Assembly: GCA_963920705.1 (NCBI GenBank)
Contig: OY987227.1
Coordinates: forward strand, 2,551,526 to 2,615,525
Reading direction: 5' to 3'
DNA length: 64,000 nucleotides
Origin: Odiellus spinosus
Lineage: Eukaryota; Arthropoda; Arachnida; Opiliones; Phalangiidae
Position numbers and translations under genes: made by a program
Shown here: positions 57,881 to 64,000 of the stretch, piece after piece
Layout: each line of letters starts with the position of its first letter
Position numbering within the stretch: position 1 is the first letter of the stretch
The notes under the pieces: generated by a model
Databases searched by the model: none
What the model saw: the letters and a program-made list of their open reading frames with translations, nothing else
Told to the model about the DNA's origin: nothing

Positions 57881-58300
57881 GGGCGGGTTATGTAGGGTAA
57901 TTTGTGGACTTTCCGGGTGGGGCCCATTAGGCTAATACGTTGATGGAGGGGGTGGAAAGATGTCCCCTTCCTTGTTTATTTTGGGGGCGGGGCTATTATG
58001 CAAATTTGTTTACCTTGGGGGCGGGGCTAATTAGGCCAATTTGTAGCCTTTGGGAGCGTGTATGATGCAAATTTGTAGCCTTTGGGGGCGGGGTTAATTA
58101 GGCAAATTTGTTGACGGATGAGGTCATTTGTTGATGGATGAGCTGTTTATTGACGGATGCGCTGTTTGTTGACGGATGCGTTGTTTGTTGATTTTGGAGG
58201 CGGGGCTAATTAGGTAAATTTGTAGCCTTTGGGGCGGGGATGATGCAAATTTGTTGACGGATGACGTCATTTGTTGTTTTTGAGGGGGGTGGAAAGATAA
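57880..58300 (+). repeat. GC-box/octamer minisatellite beside the satellite boundary
   Basis: Imperfect units of about 34 bp of the form TTTGGGGGCGGGGCTAATTAGGCAAATTTGTAGCC (57970-58120 and 58190-58255) are mixed with a short repeat TTGACGGATG(CGCTGTTTG) at 58108-58190. Each main unit combines a GC-box (GGGGCGGGG) with ATGCAAAT or a close variant. Exact octamers lie at 57998-58005, 58065-58072 and 58243-58250. A perfect TGACGTCA lies at 58262-58269. The base composition is unlike the flanks. No coding frame is credible. Confidence 0.7.
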
Positions 58301-58340
58301 AAGTGTTTTCCCCCTCCTAAAAGTACAGGCTTAAACTACT

Positions 58341-61300
58341 CTTCCCTTTAGATCAATTTTCTCGATCTTTTTGATGGGGCTTAGAATTTGCACATGTTTA
58401 TTTTGTAGCTTAGACGGTTCTCTTAAAGAATTTAGCCACGATTCAATCCTAGTCTTCAACTATAAGTCGCCAGCTCAGTTTTAGTTCCAAATAAATAAAT
58501 TAATTTTTTCGGTACGGTACACTAGGCTCTTGGGCTTCCCTTTAGATCAATTTTTTCGATCTTTTTGATGGGGCTTAGAATTTGCACCACGCTGCTTTTA
58601 TAGCTTAGACGGTTCTCTTTAAGAATTTAACCACTATTCAGTCCTAGCCTTTAACGATCAGTCGCCAGCTCAGTTTTATTTCCAAATAAATAAATTAATT
58701 ATTTCGGTAAGGTACAATAGGCTCTTGGGCTTCCCTTTAGATCAATTTTTTCGATCTTTTTGATGGGGCTTAGAATTAGCACAATGCTTATTTTGTAGCT
58801 TAGACGGTTCTCTTTAAGAATTTAGCCACGATTCAATCCTAGCCTTGAACGATAAGTCGCCAGCTCAGTTTTAGTTCCAAATGAAGAAATTAATTTTTTT
58901 GGTAAGATACACTAGGCTCTTGGGCTTCCCTTTAGATCAATTTTTTCGATCTTTTTGATGGGGCTTAGAATTTGCACCACGCTGATTTTATAGCTTAGAC
59001 GGTTCTCTTTAAGAATTTAACCACTATTCAATCCGTGCCTTTAACGATAAGTCGCCAGCTCAGTTTTAGTTCCAAATGAAGAAATTAATTTTTTGTGTAA
59101 GGTACACTAGGCTCTTGGGCTTCCCTTTAGATCAATTTTTTCGATCTTTTTGATTGGGCTTAGAATTTGCACCACGCTGCTTTTATAGCTTAGACGGTTC
59201 TCTTTTAGAATTTAGCCACTATTCAATACTAGCCTTTAACGATAAGTCGCCAGCTCAGTTTTAGTTCCAAATGAAGATATTATTTTTTTCGGTAAGGTAC
59301 ACTAGGCTCTTGGACTTCCCTTTAGATCAATTTTTTCGATCTTTTTGATGGGGCTTAGAATTTGCACCACGCTGCTTTTATAGCTTAGACGGTTCTCTTT
59401 AAGAATTTAACCACTATTCAGTCCTAGCCTTTAACGATCAGTCGCCAGCTCAGTTTTATTTCCAAATAAATAAATTAATTATTTCGGTAAGGTACAATAG
59501 GCTCTTGGGCTTCCCTTTAGATCAATTTTTTCGATCTTTTTGATGGGGCTTAGAATTAGCACAATGCTTATTTTGTAGCTTAGACGGTTCTCTTTAAGAA
59601 TTTAGCCACGATTCAATCCTAGCCTTTAACGATAAGTCGCCAGCTCAGTTTTAGTTCCAAATGAAGAAATTAATTTTTTTGGTAAGATACACTAGGCTCT
59701 TGGGCTTCCCTTTAGATCAATTTTTTCGATCTTTTTGTTGGGGCTTAGAATTTGCACCACGCTGATTTTATAGCTTAGACGGTTCTCTTTAAGAATTTAA
59801 CCACTATTCAATCCGTGCCTTTAACGATAAGTCGCCAGCTCAGTTTTAGTTCCAAATGAAGAAATTAATTTTTTGTGTAAGGTACACTAGGCTCTTGGGC
59901 TTCCCTTTAGATCAATTTTTTCGATCTTTTTGATTGGGCTTAGAATTTGCACCACGCTGCTTTTATAGCTTAGACGGTTCTCTTTTAGAATTTAGCCAAT
60001 ATTCAATACTAGCCTTTAACGATAAGTCGCCAGCTCAGTTTTAGTTCCAAATGAAGATATTATTTTTTTCGGTAAGGTACACTAGGCTCTTGGACTTCCC
60101 TTTAGATCAATTTTTTCGATCTTTTTGATGGGGCTTAGAATTTGCACCACGCTGCTTTTATAGCTTAGACGGTTCTCTTTTAGAATTTAGCCAATATTCA
60201 ATACTAGCCTTTAACGATAAGTCGCCAGCTCAGTTTTAGTTCCAAATGAAGATATTATTTTTTTCGGTAAGGTACACTAGGCTCTTGGACTTCCCTTTAG
60301 ATCAATTTTTTCGATCTTTTTGATGGGGCTTAGAATTTGCACCACGCTGCTTTTATAGCTTAGACGGTTCTCTTTAAGAATTTAACCACTATTCAGTCCT
60401 AGCCTTTAACGATCAGTCGCCAGCTCAGTTTTATTTCCAAATAAATAAATTAATTATTTCGGTAAGGTACAATAGGCTCTTGGGCTTCCCTTTAGATCAA
60501 TTTTTTCGATCTTTTTGATGGGGCTTAGAATTAGCACAATGCTTATTTTGTAGCTTAGACGGTTCTCTTTAAGAATTTAGCCACGATTCAATCCTAGCCT
60601 TTAACGATAAGTCGCCAGCTCAGTTTTAGTTCCAAATGAAGAAATTAATTTTTTTGGTAAGATACACTAGGCTCTTGGGCTTCCCTTTAGATCAATTTTT
60701 TCGATCTTTTTGATGGGGCTTAGAATTTGCACCACGCTGATTTGATAGCTTAGACGGTTCTCTTTAAGAATTTAACCACTATTCAATCCGTGCCTTTAAC
60801 GATAAGTCGCCAGCTCAGTTTTAGTTCCAAATGAAGAAATTAATTTTTTGTGTAAGGTACACTAGGCTCTTGGGCTTCCCTTTAGATCAATTTTTTCGAT
60901 CTATTTGATTGGGCTTAGAATTTGCACCACGCTGCTTTTATATCTTAGACGGTTCTCTTTTAGAATTTAGCCACTATTCAATAGTAGCCTTTAACGATAA
61001 GTCGCCAGCTCAGTTTTAGTTCCAAATGAAGATATTATTTTTTTCGGTAAGGTACACTAGGCTCTTGGACTTCCCTTTAGATCAATTTTTTCGATCTTTT
61101 TGATTGGGCTTAGAATTTGCACCACGCTGATTTTATAGCTTAGACGGTTCTCTTTAAGAATTTAGCCACTATTCAATACAAGCCTCTAACGATAAGTCGC
61201 CAGCTCAGTTTTATTTCCAAATAAATAAATAAATTAATTTTTTCGGTATGGTACACTAGGCTCTTGGGCTTCCCTTTAGATCAATTTTTTCGATCTTTTT

Positions 61301-64000
61301 GATTGGGCTTAGAATTTGCACCACGCTGATTTTATAGCTTAGACGGTTCTCTTTAAGAATTTAGCCACTATTCAATACAAGCCTCTAACGATAAGTCGCC
61401 AGCTCAGTTTTAGTTCCAAATAAATAAATTAATTTTTTCGGTAAGGTATACTAGGCTCTTGGGCTTCCCTTTAGATCAATTTTTTCGACCTTTTTGATTT
61501 GGCTTAGAATTTGCACCACGCTGATTTTATAGCTTAGACGGTTCTCTTTAAGAATTTAGCCACTATTCAATCCTAGCCTTTAACGATAAGTCGCCATCTC
61601 AGTTTTAGTTCCAAATGACGAAATTAATTTTTTCGGTAAGGTACACTAGGCTCTTGGGCTTCCCTTTAGATCAATTTTCTCGATCTTTTTGATGGGGCTT
61701 AGAATTTGCACAATGCTTTTTTTGTAGCTTAGACGGTTCTCTTTAAGAATTTAGCCACGATTCAATCCTAGTCTTTAACTTTAAGTCGCCAGCTCACTTT
61801 TAGTTCCAAATGAAGAAATTATTTTTTTCGGTAAGATACACTAGGCTCTTGGGCTTCCCTTTAGATCAATTTCTACGATCTTTTTGATGGGGCTTAGAAT
61901 TTGCACCACGCTGCTTTTATAGCTTAGACGGTTCTCTTTAAGAATTTAACCACTATTCAATCCTAGCCTTTAACGATAAGTCGCCAGCTCAGTTATAGTT
62001 CCAAATGAAGAAATTAATTTTTTCGGTAAGATACATTAGGCTCTTGGGCTTCCCTTTAGATCAATTTTTTCGATCTTTTTGATTGGGCTTAGAATTTGCA
62101 CCACGCTGCTTTTATAGCTTAGACGGTTCTCTTTAAGAATTTAGCCACTATTCAATACTAGCCTCTAACGATAAGTCGCCAGCTCAGTTTTATTTCCAAA
62201 TAAATATTTTTTTCGGTAAGGTACACTAGGCTCTTGGGCTTCCCTTTAGATCATTTTTTCGATCTTTTTGATGGGGCTTAGAATTTGCACCACGCTGCTT
62301 TTATAGCTTAGACGGTTCTCTTTAAGAATTTAGCCACTATTCAAACCTAGCCTTTAACGATAAGTCGCCAGCTCAGTTTTAGTTCCAAATGACGAAATTA
62401 ATTTTTTCGGTAAGGTAGACTAGGCTCTTGTGCTTCCCTTTAGATCAATTTTTTCGATATTTTTGATGGGGCTTAGAATTTGCAACACGCTGCTTTTATA
62501 GCATAGACGGTTCTCTTTAAGAATTTAACCACTATTCAGTCCTAGCCTTTAACGATCAGTCGCCAGCTCAGTTTCATTTCCAAATAAATAAATTAATTTT
62601 TTCGGTAAGGTACACTAGGCTCTTGGGCTTCCCTTTAGATCAATTTTTTCGATATTTTTGATGGGGCTTAGAATTTTCACCACGCTGCTTTTATAGCTTA
62701 GACGGTTCTCTTTAAGAATTTAACCACTATTCAGTCCCAGCCTTTAACGATAAGTCGCCAGCTCAGTTTTAGTTCCAAATGACGAAATTAATTTTTTCGG
62801 TAAGGTACACTAGGCTCTTGGGCTTCCCTTTGGATCAATTTTCTCGACCTTTTTGATGGGGCTTAGAATTTGCACAGTGTTTATTTTTTAGCTTAGACGG
62901 TTCTCTTTAAGAATTTAGCCACGATTCAATCCTAATCTTCAACTATAAGTCGCCAGCTCAGTTTTAGTTCCAAATAAATAAATTAATTTTTTCGGTAAGG
63001 TACACTAGGCTCTTGGGCTTCCCTTTAGGTCAATTTTTTCTAAATTTTTGATGGGGCTTAGAATTTGCACCACGCTGCTTTTATAGCTTAGACGGTTCTC
63101 TTTAAGAATTTAACCACTATTCAGTCCTAGCCTTTAACGATCAGCCGCCAGCTCAGTTTTAGTTCCAAATGAAGAAATTATTTTTTTCGGTAAGGTACAC
63201 TAGGCTCTTGGGCTTCCCTTTAAAACAATTTTTTCGATCTTTTTGATTGGGCTTAGAATTTGCACAACGCTGATTTTATAGCTTAGACGGATCTCTTTAA
63301 GAATTTAGCCACTATTCAATACTAGCCTCTAACGATAAGTCGCCAGCTCAGTTTTATTTCCAAATAAATAAATTAATTTTTTCGGTAAGGTACACTATTC
63401 TCTTGGGCTTCCCTTTAGATCAATTTTTTCGATCTTTTTGATGGGGCTTAGAATTTGCACAATGCTTATTTTGTAGCTTAGACGGTTCTCTTTAAGAATT
63501 TAGCCACGATTCAATCCTAGTCTTTAACTTTAAGTCGCCAGCTCAGTTTTAGTTCCAAATGAAGAAATTAATTTTTTCGGTAAGGTACACTAGGCTCTTG
63601 GGCTTCCCTTTAAATCAATTTTTTCGCTCTTTTTGATTGTGCTTAGAATTTGCACCAGGCTGATTTTATAGCTTAGACGGTTCTCTTGAAGAATTTAGCC
63701 ACGATTCAACCCTTGCCTTTAACGGTAAGTCGCCAGCTCGGTTTTAGTTCCAAATGAAGAAATTAATTTTTTCGGTAAGGTACACTAGGCTCTTGGGCTT
63801 CCCTTTAAATCAATTTTTTCGATATTTTTGATGGGGCTTAGAATTTGCACCACGCTGCTTTTATAGCTTAGACGGTTCTCTTTAAGAATTTAACCACTAT
63901 TCAGTCCTAGCCTTTAACGATAAGTCGCCAGCTCAGTTTTAGTTCCAAATGAAGATTTTTTTTTTCGGTAAGGTACACTAGGCTCTTGGGCTTCCCTTTA
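58341..64000 (+). repeat. 195-bp satellite DNA array, block 3 (runs off the window)
   Basis: Same monomer and same orientation as blocks 1 and 2. It begins abruptly at CTTCCCTTTAGATC, about 70 bp into a monomer. A four- and five-monomer higher-order repeat is clear: GATCAGTCGCC lies at 58656, 59436 and 60411, with spacing 780 and 975 bp, exact multiples of 195. The variants ATTATTTCGGTAAGGTACAATAGG and ATTCAATCCGTGCC recur in register. Confidence 0.96.

Noticed and set aside
57125..57927. Two minus-strand frames of 63 and 67 codons near the right satellite edge
   Set aside because: Short and unrecognised; the second overlaps the edge of the GC-rich minisatellite.

Overview
The window looks like animal nuclear DNA, most likely from an arthropod. 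This rests on AT-rich gene-poor sequence, GT..AG introns in a PIF/Harbinger transposon with a MADF-BESS partner gene, a Polinton/Maverick virus-like transposon, a 5'-truncated non-LTR retrotransposon and a very large satellite array. I cannot name the species. No host single-copy gene is recognisable; every supported gene belongs to a mobile element.

Layout. 1-1400: unrecognised AT-rich DNA with one GC-richer stretch. About 1400-4265: decayed PIF/Harbinger element, with a transposase on + and a MADF-BESS accessory gene on -, converging. Its right end abuts the satellite. 4266-38837: head-to-tail satellite of about 195 bp per monomer, with several generations of higher-order repeats, interrupted at 34788-35508 by a 721-bp non-autonomous DNA transposon with an 8-bp target duplication. 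38838-43040: non-satellite DNA holding a TTAA-flanked MITE and a reverse-transcriptase fragment. 43041-53232: a 10.2-kb Polinton/Maverick-like element with 6-bp target duplication TGCGCG and inverted terminal repeats of about 1.7 kb. 53239-58340: mostly unrecognised DNA ending in a GC-box/octamer minisatellite. 58341-64000: the same satellite, running off the window.

The Polinton-like element is the centre of interest. Eight tightly packed genes on the minus strand encode a packaging ATPase (broken by one stop and one frameshift), a GGG-motif protein, a conserved 164-aa protein, a chromodomain integrase, a penton-like capsid protein, a small pX-like core protein, an F54H12.2-like putative major capsid protein and an adenain-like cysteine protease. 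Together these form a capsid-assembly, packaging and integration set. No protein-primed DNA polymerase B is present and there is no room for one, although both termini and the target duplication are intact. Each terminal repeat also carries an outward-facing candidate transcription unit and an 84-bp minisatellite.

The satellite shows repeated local amplification (3-, 4- and 5-monomer units, and a 2-kb block repeated at a constant 4,550-bp offset). Two unrelated DNA transposons and one island boundary meet it at nearly the same monomer phase.
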